Shown here in pieces: positions 25,101-32,970 of a stretch of DNA of 42,750 nucleotides. Numbering within the stretch: position 1 is the first letter of the stretch; every line of letters starts with the position of its first letter. The position numbers and the translations under genes are program-made. The stretch is from JAYUHK01 sp043767025 (GTDB lineage Bacteria; Bacteroidota; Bacteroidia; Chitinophagales; Saprospiraceae): positions 1 to 42,750 of the forward strand of contig JAYUHK010000189.1 of assembly GCA_043767025.1 (NCBI GenBank), in the 5' to 3' direction. Below the pieces are notes generated by a model that was given only the letters and a program-made list of their open reading frames with translations, was not told the DNA's origin and did no database searches.

Positions 25101-26231
25101 TTATTTTAAATACATTTTGAGCGTACTAATTAAAAAACTAATTTCGTCAAGCGTGTTGTGGTGAGAGAAAGAAAAGCGAATAGTTCGCCTCAAATCGCCG
25201 GGGTCGAGTGCTGCCAAAACGTGAGAACCCGCATCAACTCCGCTGCTGCACGCGCTTCCGCCGCTTGCGCTGATGCCTGCAATATCTAAATTCAAGAGCA
25301 ACAAATCTGTTTTTGTAGTGTTAGGAAATGAAACACTCAACACGGTGTAAAGCGTGTCGCCCGCCCAGTCGCCATTGAATTTTATATCTTCAAAATTGCT
25401 CAAAAGTTCGCTAACTAATTGATTTTTAAGGCTTTCTATTTTTTCTCTTCGAGTTTGCATATCTCGTACCGCCAGCTCCAAAGACTTGGAAAGTCCTACG
25501 ATGCCAGATATATTTTCAGTGCCGCCTCTCATGTTTCGCTCCTGCGAACCACCATCGATAAATGGCTGGATTTTGTTTTCCTTACTGATATAAATAAAGC
25601 CTACGCCCTTCGGACCATGAAATTTATGCGCAGAACCCGACAAAAAATCCAATTTTATTTTTTCGACATTTATTGGAAAGTAACCGACCGTTTGTACGGT
25701 ATCGCTATGAAAATAGGCATTGTAACTATGGCACAAAGTGGCTATTTTTTCTAAATTTATTTTAGTTCCAATTTCGTTGTTTGCGTGCATCAACGATACC
25801 AAAGTTTTCTGGTGCGGAGTTTGAGACAGCAAAGCCTCCAACTCGTCGAGCAACACTCTACCTTTGGTATCTACGGCGACGAAATCAAGCTGAATTTTTT
25901 GTTTTTGGAGTGCTTCTGCGGAGTGCAGCACGCAGTGATGTTCGATTTTGGAGCTGATAATTCGTGTTACGCCCATATCTCGAACCGCGCATTTGAGCGA
26001 CATATTGTTACTTTCGGTGCCGCCCGAAGTGAAAAAAATCTCGCCGATGGAAGCACCAATTAATTTCGCCACATTTTTACGGGCGGATTCTATGGCGGCA
26101 CGAGCGGTGCGACCCTCCGAATGAATAGACGAAGGATTTCCGAAATTTCCTTTGAGGTAGGGGAGCATTGCCTCCAACACTTCGGTATCAACTTCTGTTG
26201 TAGCGGCATTATCCAAATAAATCCGCATCAC
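25101..26231 (-). CDS. Cysteine desulfurase (NifS/IscS family)
   Basis: This 376-aa PLP enzyme converts cysteine to alanine and delivers sulfur for Fe-S clusters and thio-cofactors. Key features are the N-terminal MRIYLDNAATTEVDTEVLEA, the FTSGGTESNNM phosphate-binding loop, the SKIEHHCVLH histidine, the PLP-lysine site SGSAHKFHGPKGVGF and the active-site loop Cys in SGGSACSSGVDAGS. It lies 16 nt after glmM in the same direction. No iscU or sufB is adjacent, so the pathway assignment (ISC, SUF or tRNA thiolation) is open. Confidence 0.94.
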   Translation of the reverse strand: MMRIYLDNAATTEVDTEVLEAMLPYLKGNFGNPSSIHSEGRTARAAIESARKNVAKLIGASIGEIFFTSGGTESNNMSLKCAVRDMGVTRIISSKIEHHCVLHSAEALQKQKIQLDFVAVDTKGRVLLDELEALLSQTPHQKTLVSLMHANNEIGTKINLEKIATLCHSYNAYFHSDTVQTVGYFPINVEKIKLDFLSGSAHKFHGPKGVGFIYISKENKIQPFIDGGSQERNMRGGTENISGIVGLSKSLELAVRDMQTRREKIESLKNQLVSELLSNFEDIKFNGDWAGDTLYTVLSVSFPNTTKTDLLLLNLDIAGISASGGSACSSGVDAGSHVLAALDPGDLRRTIRFSFSHHNTLDEISFLISTLKMYLK

Positions 26232-26247
26232 ATACGATATTTAATTT

Positions 26248-27642
26248 TTAAATTTGTTTAGACTGCAAAATATCTGTTATATCTGCTTTTATCTTTTGGG
26301 TCAAATTTCCAGCGACCACTTCCGAGTTACTTTCGGAATATATCCGAACTATCGGCTCTGTATTGGAGCGGCGCAAGTGAATCCACTCGCCAGTAGGAAG
26401 CGTAATTTTTAGTCCGTCTTCGGTATTGATTTGCGATTTTTTATACTTTTCTTGCAATTTTTCAAAAATATCATCTAAATCTACATCACTTTGGAACTCA
26501 ATTTTATTTTTGGAAATAAAATAAGAAGGATAACGTGACCGCAAAAAAGATGCGGATTTTCCGAATATTGCCAACTGCGTCAGAAACAAAGCTACACCTA
26601 CCAACGCATCTCGACCGTAGTGAAGCTCTGGGTAAATAACGCCGCCATTGCCTTCGCCACCGATTACGGCATTGACGGCTTTCATTTTTGCGACCACATT
26701 TACCTCGCCAACTGCGGACGAAAAATATTCGCATTTGTGCTTTTCTGTGACATCTGCCAACGCCTTTGTGGAAGACAAATTTGATACCGTATTTCCTTTT
26801 TTGTGACTGAGTATATAGTCGGCAATCGTGACCAATGTATATTCTTCGCCAAACATTTCGCCGTCTTCGCAGACAAAAGCGAGCCTATCCACATCGGGAT
26901 CTACCGCAATACCGAGATGCGCGCGACCTGAAACAACCGCTTTGGAAAGTTCTTGCAAATTTTCAGAAAGCGGCTCTGGATTGTGCGCAAACTGTCCCGT
27001 CATCTCTCCGAACAACGTAATTACCTCACAGCCAAGCTGTTCTAAAAGTGGAATTATCGAAATCGCGCCTGTAGAATTGACGACATCTACCACTATCTTA
27101 AAATTTTTGGACTTTATCACATCTTTGTCCACCAACGGTAGCGCAAGGATTTGGTCAATGTGTTTTTGGATATAAGTATCATTTATTTGATAGCTGCCCA
27201 GATTGTCCACAGTTGCGAATGTGATTTTATCCGTCCCTATCAAACTCAAAATATCGGCTCCGTCGGTTGCCGAAATAAATTCGCCTTTTTCGTTCAAAAA
27301 TTTTAGTGCGTTCCATTGTTTGGGATTGTGGCTTGCGGTTATCACAATTCCCGCGCCTGCTCCTTCGAGCGGCACTGCAATTTCGACCGTCGGAGTGGTA
27401 GAAAGCCCCAAATCTATTACATCAATTCCCAGAGAAATCAACGTTTGTGTGACAAGTTGATTTACTACATTTCCCGAAATTCTTGCGTCACGACCGATAA
27501 TAATTTTAGCATTTTTTCCGTTTTGAAGAACCCAAGTTCCGAAAGCTGCCGCGCACTCCACAATATCTGTTGGCGTAAGGTTATGTCCGGAAACTCCACC
27601 AATCGTCCCTCTAATACCGGATATAGATTTAATTAATGCCAC
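26248..27642 (-). CDS. glmM: Phosphoglucosamine mutase-type phosphohexomutase
   Basis: This 464-aa enzyme starts at GTG (27642), the first plausible start before the family-typical LIKSISGIRGTIGG. The phosphoserine loop is ITASHNPKQWNALKF with S104. The metal loop is DPDVDRLAF, the sugar loop is GEGNGGVIYPELH and the phosphate-binding loop is RRSNTEPIVRIYSES. It is most likely GlmM, making glucosamine-1-phosphate for peptidoglycan and LPS, although phosphomannomutase activity cannot be excluded by eye. It is the first gene of a pair with cysteine desulfurase. The promoter box lies about 118 nt upstream. Confidence 0.9.
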   Translation of the reverse strand: MALIKSISGIRGTIGGVSGHNLTPTDIVECAAAFGTWVLQNGKNAKIIIGRDARISGNVVNQLVTQTLISLGIDVIDLGLSTTPTVEIAVPLEGAGAGIVITASHNPKQWNALKFLNEKGEFISATDGADILSLIGTDKITFATVDNLGSYQINDTYIQKHIDQILALPLVDKDVIKSKNFKIVVDVVNSTGAISIIPLLEQLGCEVITLFGEMTGQFAHNPEPLSENLQELSKAVVSGRAHLGIAVDPDVDRLAFVCEDGEMFGEEYTLVTIADYILSHKKGNTVSNLSSTKALADVTEKHKCEYFSSAVGEVNVVAKMKAVNAVIGGEGNGGVIYPELHYGRDALVGVALFLTQLAIFGKSASFLRSRYPSYFISKNKIEFQSDVDLDDIFEKLQEKYKKSQINTEDGLKITLPTGEWIHLRRSNTEPIVRIYSESNSEVVAGNLTQKIKADITDILQSKQI

Positions 27643-27759
27643 AGGATAAAATTTTAATTTGTTTATAAATATCCAAAATATATTCTGTAAATTTTTTTAA
27701 ATCTCATTATAATATGTTTTGGATAGCTTTCGGTTTTAATTTTAGATTAAAACCCTTTG

Positions 27760-27767
27760 CAAAAGTA
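27760..27767 (-). promoter_or_regulatory. -7 box (TACTTTTG) upstream of glmM
   Basis: On the minus strand TACTTTTG followed by CAAAGG matches TAnnTTTG. It gives a leader of about 110 nt before the GTG start of glmM. The remainder of the intergenic region (27768-28023) is A+T-rich with a weak inverted repeat (27783-27798 and 27844-27857) and no gene. Confidence 0.5.
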
Positions 27768-28023
27768 ACAAAAAAACAGATATTTTTAGAAAAATAATTC
27801 TAAAAGAAAGAGTTTTCCTTTTGTAAATGAAGCGAAGAAAAATATTATTTCTAAAAAATAAGAAATTGGACAGATGTATTTCCCTCGAAGTCGTGAAAAG
27901 AAGTCATAAATTTTTTTTAAGGGCAATATTCGGAGTTAAAAAAGATTTTTATAAATAGTATCGGTATTGGGTTATCGTGCCAATATTCAAGATATATTTT
28001 TACGATTACGCCTTTCATTTATA

Positions 28024-28072
28024 CATAAAAAAAGTCTTTTTGTGACAGAGTTCACAAAAAGACTTTTTTATG
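28024..28072. terminator. Bidirectional terminator with an inverted TTGTGA pair
   Basis: AAAAAAGTCTTTTTGTGA (28028-28045) pairs perfectly over 18 bp with TCACAAAAAGACTTTTTT (28052-28069) around the loop CAGAGT. The A and T runs serve as uracil tracts in both directions. It ends the minus-strand Omp28-type gene at 28095. The stem apex contains TTTTTGTGACA on one side and TCACAAAAA on the other, so it includes one exact copy of the recurrent motif plus a truncated inverted copy. Confidence 0.88.
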
Positions 28073-28094
28073 TTTACAATAAAATAACTGCGTG

Positions 28095-30155
28095 TTACTT
28101 TACAATATTTAATGATTGAGTGTCAATCAATTTGCTGCCGTCAGAAAGTTGGTAGAAGTACGTACCCGTCTGTAGGTCGCGCGTATCCAAGCGAAATTCT
28201 TCGCTGTTGGCTGGCACAGTTACCGATTTGATGAGCTTGCCGCTTGCATCACTGACTTGAAGCGTCAAGTTATTTTTTACGTTGATGACAGGCACCATCG
28301 TAAATCCGTTGGCAGGATTCGGATAGCAATGACCTATTTGTTGGAATCGAGCGTCAATGTCGTCGTTAGAAACGATGCCATGAAACCATTGATACGTCAA
28401 TTTTAACATATCTTTGCGCTTTATAGTGTTCAACATTTCTACTCCCGGAGCGAAATAAACGGTTTTCCAAGTGCCATTTGAGTTTCTAACGCCCGCCACT
28501 TTGCTTGCATTATTGGCTACATAGCGACCGATAATTTTTCCTGTCCCATAAGCCGTCAAGTTATCTGGAAAAAAATTAGTACCCGTATAGAAATTGGTAA
28601 TTGTGGAAGTGCCAAAACCGTTGTACAGTCCATCGGTAGTTTCCGCAATCCATATATTATCGGTCGAAACGCCGTCATCTACATAGTCGGCACCCAAGTA
28701 ATTTTTCATAAAATCTTGAGCTGGAATGCTGTAATAATCGTTGGCGACAGTTCCCGCAGTAGGCGAAAAGGCAGCCCAAGCGACATCTTGACCGCTCACG
28801 AAAAAGTTGCCTCCATTGTTGCAAAATGTGGTAAATTTGGCAGCAAGGTCAGTCGTGATAGCTGGAAAAGTCCAACCTACGTTGAAATAAACGTGTTTGA
28901 TTTGTCCCAAAGCGTTGTCTAAAACCGCTTGTGTGAACAGTTTTTCGTCCGCCCCAGCGTGTTTGGTACTGCCTGCGGCTACGAAAGCATCGTTGAAAAT
29001 ATTCTGCCAGCCGGCAGGAAAAGGAGTTGGTCCACCTGCAGTTTTTGCGGAGTTGTTCACGATTAAGTCCGTCACATTGGAAATAACGTAGGCGGTTTTT
29101 TCGATTACCGATGCGTTGGGTTGGCTGATGGAACTCATTTTTAGCAAATAAGTTCCGACGGCTGCGCTCGTTCCGGGCGTGACTGCGATTTCGACAACTT
29201 GTGTTTGACCAGAAGCCAATACAAGAGTGTCCGCACCAGATTTAACCTGTCCATTGACTTTCAAAGCTGCCGCCCAATCTGTCGGCTGCGTAGAAGTAAG
29301 TTCTACTCTGAAAGTTTCGCTGGCGGTGCCGCCGTTGCTAACAGTCATATTGATAGAGCCAGGTGTGGCTGGAGTTCCGCCGAGTACCAATTTCGGTCCG
29401 GGCGTGATATTGCCGTTGGCAGAAAAAGTAGCGTTGCAATTCAGCACTTCTTTGGTATCTACATTTTGTACAAATGCGATGACTTCCAACTTCGCTGAGT
29501 TCATTACGGCATCTTCGTTGAACGTATAATTCAAAGTAAATTCTTGATTGATAGCGTTCAAAGCTATGGAGCTACCGCTTGCGTCTGGCAACATCTTACG
29601 GAATAAATTGACGAAAGATTTCTCTCCATTGCTGCCAGGAGCAGTAGTGAAGTTTTTTTCGCGCTCGATTACTGCCGTCAGGACGACATAATTACCTGCT
29701 GGAATTGCTCCAACAGATTTGACGACCACCTGCACGTTGCGGGTGGCAGTTCCACTCATAGTCACGGCGACCGTCACGGGACTTGTTTGTAAATTAGTCA
29801 CAGTATCCACATCAGCTTGCGTATATACTGCGGGGCTTTGCGACTTGAAATTTCCGTTCAAAATCATGTTAGGCACACCTTGCACCGCATAATATTGCTG
29901 TCTGGCGAGGTTAGAAGCCTGCGCATACAAGTAAAAAGGGTCAGTAGGACCGGGAAAACTCGAGTGGTACGCGATGTGGTACACTTTTCGGGGGTTGGTT
30001 TTTAGGATATTGGCTTCAAAAACCGGATTTTGAGCCGCACAAGGCGCGCAATCGGTATTTGTAAAATGCTCGAATAGGGCATTTTTAGGGGCTTGAGCTT
30101 GACTATTGAAGGCAAGCACTACCGAAAAACAAAACAGAGTAAACAGTTTTTTCAT
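28095..30155 (-). CDS. Omp28-related thioredoxin-fold protein with T9SS tail
   Basis: This 686-aa protein has a signal peptide (residues 1-21). An Omp28-type domain follows (about 22-240). It begins FEHFTNTDCAPCAAQNPVF, with a CxxC pair (C36, C39) characteristic of thioredoxin folds, then 'YHIAYHSSFPGP'. Residues about 265-360 form an Ig-like domain (MTVSNGGTASETFRVELT). About 365-590 is a domain with TTFCNNGGNFFVSGQDVAWA that resembles glutamine-amidotransferase-like secreted modules. The C-terminal ~75 residues (HCYPNPANGFTMV to the end) are a T9SS sorting domain. It is a secreted or surface protein and may have disulfide or copper-related redox activity, which is unproven. It has its own promoter and terminator, so it is monocistronic. 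Confidence 0.85.
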   Translation of the reverse strand: MKKLFTLFCFSVVLAFNSQAQAPKNALFEHFTNTDCAPCAAQNPVFEANILKTNPRKVYHIAYHSSFPGPTDPFYLYAQASNLARQQYYAVQGVPNMILNGNFKSQSPAVYTQADVDTVTNLQTSPVTVAVTMSGTATRNVQVVVKSVGAIPAGNYVVLTAVIEREKNFTTAPGSNGEKSFVNLFRKMLPDASGSSIALNAINQEFTLNYTFNEDAVMNSAKLEVIAFVQNVDTKEVLNCNATFSANGNITPGPKLVLGGTPATPGSINMTVSNGGTASETFRVELTSTQPTDWAAALKVNGQVKSGADTLVLASGQTQVVEIAVTPGTSAAVGTYLLKMSSISQPNASVIEKTAYVISNVTDLIVNNSAKTAGGPTPFPAGWQNIFNDAFVAAGSTKHAGADEKLFTQAVLDNALGQIKHVYFNVGWTFPAITTDLAAKFTTFCNNGGNFFVSGQDVAWAAFSPTAGTVANDYYSIPAQDFMKNYLGADYVDDGVSTDNIWIAETTDGLYNGFGTSTITNFYTGTNFFPDNLTAYGTGKIIGRYVANNASKVAGVRNSNGTWKTVYFAPGVEMLNTIKRKDMLKLTYQWFHGIVSNDDIDARFQQIGHCYPNPANGFTMVPVINVKNNLTLQVSDASGKLIKSVTVPANSEEFRLDTRDLQTGTYFYQLSDGSKLIDTQSLNIVK

Positions 30156-30214
30156 TTTTTTAAATTTTAATTTGGAAAAAATAAGATTAAAAATTGGATT
30201 AATATTTCAAAGTT

Positions 30215-30222
30215 CAAATATA
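30215..30222 (-). promoter_or_regulatory. -7 box (TATATTTG) of the Omp28-type gene
   Basis: On the minus strand TATATTTG matches TAnnTTTG and lies 60 nt upstream of the ATG at 30155. The leader between is very A-rich, as is usual for well-expressed Bacteroidota genes. Confidence 0.55.
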
Positions 30223-30380
30223 GAAATAATATTTTATCGAAGTATTTTTTTAGAAATAATTGTTGAAAATTATTTTTTTGTGACGCAGTCTAAATGTTTC
30301 TTCAAGGATTTTCTTTTGGTTTATTGCTGCGCAATGATTTTCTGTTACTAAATTTTTGAGCTGTTGGTTGGCATCGTTTT

Positions 30381-31058
30381 TTAGTCAATACTTGCAAGCG
30401 GACTAATTATTTTCTTGTCTTTCTTGCTTGCGCAGCCTTTAAGAAGTTGGATTTTATAACTCAACGTAATGCCGAAAGCATTTGTTGGTTTAAATTGAAC
30501 GGAGGTATTAGGGTCTGTTGGTTTGTTTACAGCCAGACCTTTAGAATAATAAAATTCAAATTCAAAGTTTTTATAATCTATCCCTGTTAGAAAATTAATC
30601 CCCCAATCTTTTAAACTGGGACCACCCGTTGCTTTAACCGCTCCATCTCTTCCGTATCGAGTAGCTCCTATATTTGTCATAATATTACAGTTTGCTCCAA
30701 CGGACGTATAAAAATATTTTTTTATGTAATATTTAAGTGATAAGCTATTTCTAAAAAAATCGGTATCAAAAAGATAATAATTGAAGTAGTCCCCTGTATG
30801 TGTATTTACGGTTTTGTGAGTGTAACTAAAATAGTAAGATATACCAAAAGTAGAGGAGAATTGTTGCTCAATTTTCAACCCAAGTGTCGGACTTTTTACA
30901 GCGTAACCTTTATCTAATATTCTAAAATAGCTGCTTACTGAATCAGACGTTTCCATTTGTATAAAATCATAACCAACTACTGGCGCAATGTAAGTTTGAG
31001 AAAAACAGTCCAACTGGGCGAGAATAAAAAGTCCGAAAAAGAGAATTATTTTTTTCAT
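30381..31058 (-). CDS. Secreted outer-membrane beta-barrel-like protein
   Basis: I take ATG 31058 as the start (225 aa) because it is followed by a signal peptide, MKKIILFFGLFILAQLDCFS. A start at 31112 would add 18 residues ahead of it and place the start inside the promoter leader. The mature part has alternating strands (YIAPVVGYDFIQMET, FGISYYFSYTHKTV, KYYIKKYFYTSVGANCNI, NFEFEFYYSKGLAVN, AFGITLSYKIQLLKGC), typical of a small outer-membrane barrel. After the last strand an extra 17-residue tail (CASKKDKKIISPLASID) does not end in the usual terminal Phe. Function is unknown. Confidence 0.7.
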   Translation of the reverse strand: MKKIILFFGLFILAQLDCFSQTYIAPVVGYDFIQMETSDSVSSYFRILDKGYAVKSPTLGLKIEQQFSSTFGISYYFSYTHKTVNTHTGDYFNYYLFDTDFFRNSLSLKYYIKKYFYTSVGANCNIMTNIGATRYGRDGAVKATGGPSLKDWGINFLTGIDYKNFEFEFYYSKGLAVNKPTDPNTSVQFKPTNAFGITLSYKIQLLKGCASKKDKKIISPLASID

Positions 31059-31125
31059 AATTATAAATTTAAAAAAAAGGTTGTGACTGATTTTTTGGTC
31101 AAAATTATACACACAAACAACGTCA

Positions 31126-31156
31126 CAAATATAAATATTTATTTTATCCGCTCAAA
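31126..31156 (-). promoter_or_regulatory. Full consensus promoter of the 225-aa gene
   Basis: On the minus strand TTTG (31156-31153), 19 nt spacer and TATATTTG (31133-31126) match the Bacteroidota -33/-7 arrangement exactly. A second TAATTTTG box (31107-31100) lies closer to the gene. The -7 box runs directly into TTTGTGACG, one base away from the recurrent motif. Confidence 0.7.
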
Positions 31157-31269
31157 TTTTAACAATTAATTTTTTAAAAAAGTAAAATTTTAACTTTTAT
31201 GTGATTTAGGAATGCGTCCAAAATAAGTTACTGTATTCTGACTTGTCTTTTGAGCCAAAACTGCGTTAG

Positions 31270-31306
31270 ATTTTTGTTACGATGCACGGCATCGCACCTC
31301 AAAAAT
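31270..31306. other. Structured intergenic element upstream of ffh
   Basis: Two nested stems are visible: ATTTTTG (31270-31276) with CAAAAAT (31300-31306), and CGATGC (31280-31285) with GCATCG (31289-31294) around an ACG loop. The flanks (31220-31370) carry runs such as AATTTTTTGAAAAAAATT. No gene fits. It resembles extragenic repeats that recur between Bacteroidota genes, but only one copy lies in the window. Confidence 0.45.
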
Positions 31307-31443
31307 GCCTTGTTATTGATTGAATTTTTTGAAAAAAATTAAGTACCTTATTTTTTCCTCATTCCTTAATTTATATGAAAAATTTGATTACTTTATTTCT
31401 TCTTCGTTCCCTATCACAAATTCCAAAAAAAAGTTTGGACGGC

Positions 31444-31477
31444 TTTGGTGTCTAAAATAGATAAAATCGTATATTTG
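31444..31477 (+). promoter_or_regulatory. Consensus promoter of ffh
   Basis: TTTG (31444-31447), a 22-nt spacer and TATATTTG (31470-31477) precede the ffh ATG (31512) by 34 nt. Confidence 0.65.
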
Positions 31478-31511
31478 CGATTGTTTTTTACAATAATAAA
31501 TTAGTTGAAGT

Positions 31512-32840
31512 ATGTTTGAAAGTCTAAATGAACGATTAGAAGCGGCGTTTAAAACGCTGAAAGGTGATAGTTCTCTCACGGAACTCAACGTGGCGGAGTC
31601 TGTAAAAGAGGTGCGTCGCGCTTTGGTGGCAGCCGATGTGAACTATAAAATTGCGAAAGAATTTACGGATAGAATCAAGGAAAAAGCACTCGGCACACAG
31701 AATATTCTAAAATCCGTAAAGCCCGGCGAGTTGATGGTCAAAATCGTGTCTGACGAATTGACCGAGTTGATGGGCGGGCAGTCGGTAGGCATCAATCTGA
31801 AAGGTTCGCCGAGTGTGGTGTTGATAGCTGGTTTGCAAGGGTCTGGAAAAACTACTTTCTCGGGCAAGTTTGCTTATTATTTGAAGACAAAACGCAGCAA
31901 AAAAGCACTTTTGGTTGCTTGCGATGTCTATCGTCCGGCGGCGATAGACCAGATTAGTGTTTTGGGCGAGCAGGTTGGCGTGGAAGTTTATAAAGAAATT
32001 GAGAATAAAAATCCGATAGAAATTGCCAAAAACGCCGTCAAATACGCAAAATCGAAAGGCATAGAAGTCGTCATCGTGGATACTGCGGGTCGTTTGGCGG
32101 TAGATGAGGAGATGATGCAAGAAATAGAGCAGATAAAAAATGCAATTCAGCCGTCAGAAATTTTGTTCGTAGTGGATTCTATGACAGGGCAAGATGCGGT
32201 AAATACTGCTCAAACCTTCAATGAAAGATTAAATTTTGACGGTGTGGTGCTGACCAAATTGGACGGCGATACACGCGGCGGAGCGGCTTTGAGCATCAAA
32301 TATACGGTAGGAAAACCTATCAAATTCGTGAGTACGGGAGAGAAAATGGAAACATTGGACGTGTTTTTTCCCGAGCGTATGGCGCAACGGATTCTTGGCA
32401 TGGGCGATATTGTGTCCTTCGTAGAGCGTGCGCAGGAGCAGTTTGACGAAAAAGAAGCGTCCCGATTGGAGAAAAAAATCAGAAAAAATCAGTTTGATTT
32501 CAATGATTTTTTGAGTCAAATCAGTCAAATAAGAAAGATGGGAGATATAAAAAGTTTGCTCAGCATGATTCCAGGAGCTTCAAAGGCACTGAAAGACGTA
32601 GATATTGACGAAGGTGCGTTCAACAAAGTGGAAGCGATTATTTTTTCGATGACTCCCAAAGAAAGGCTGAACCCAGACCTAATGAATTTGAGTAGAAAGA
32701 AAAGAATTGCGCGCGGCTGCGGAAGGAATTTGGACGATATTCATAATTTTATCAAACAGTTCGAGCAAATGCGAAAAATGATGCACCAAATGAGTACTGG
32801 AAAAGGCTTTCCGGGCGGCATGGGCGGAATGAGAAGATAG
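31512..32840 (+). CDS. ffh: Signal recognition particle GTPase Ffh
   Basis: This 442-aa protein has the full Ffh layout. The N domain is residues about 1-90 (MFESLNERLEAAFKTLKGDS). The G domain has the P-loop GLQGSGKTTFSGKFA, the ACDVYRPAAIDQ motif, DTAGRLAVDEEMM and TKLDGDTRGGAALS. The Met-rich M domain (about 305-442) carries SRKKRIARGCGRNLDDI and a terminal GGMGGMRR. It binds 4.5S RNA and targets nascent membrane and secreted proteins to FtsY and SecYEG. It is transcribed alone from its own promoter and ends at the bidirectional terminator at 32906. Confidence 0.97.
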   Translation: MFESLNERLEAAFKTLKGDSSLTELNVAESVKEVRRALVAADVNYKIAKEFTDRIKEKALGTQNILKSVKPGELMVKIVSDELTELMGGQSVGINLKGSPSVVLIAGLQGSGKTTFSGKFAYYLKTKRSKKALLVACDVYRPAAIDQISVLGEQVGVEVYKEIENKNPIEIAKNAVKYAKSKGIEVVIVDTAGRLAVDEEMMQEIEQIKNAIQPSEILFVVDSMTGQDAVNTAQTFNERLNFDGVVLTKLDGDTRGGAALSIKYTVGKPIKFVSTGEKMETLDVFFPERMAQRILGMGDIVSFVERAQEQFDEKEASRLEKKIRKNQFDFNDFLSQISQIRKMGDIKSLLSMIPGASKALKDVDIDEGAFNKVEAIIFSMTPKERLNPDLMNLSRKKRIARGCGRNLDDIHNFIKQFEQMRKMMHQMSTGKGFPGGMGGMRR

Positions 32841-32905
32841 TTTTTAGTGACGAGTTTTTAGTTTTTAATCGCACAAGTAATGGCTAATCAATTCGTTAAG
32901 GAAGT

Positions 32906-32950
32906 ATAAAAAAAGCGTTTGTCACAAATTTGTGACAAACGCTTTTTTAT
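32906..32950. terminator. Bidirectional terminator formed by two inverted TTTGTGACA copies
   Basis: A perfect palindrome, with its axis between 32928 and 32929, joins AAAAAAGCGTTTGTCACAAA to its exact complement ending GCTTTTTT. The A and T runs act as uracil tracts on both strands. It serves the convergent ffh and glnS genes. Its centre is two head-to-head exact copies of the recurrent motif (TGTCACAA at 32920, TTGTGACA at 32930). This is the arrangement in which uptake sequences form terminators in Neisseria and Haemophilus. Confidence 0.9.
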
Positions 32951-32970
32951 GTTACAAAAACATTAAAAAT

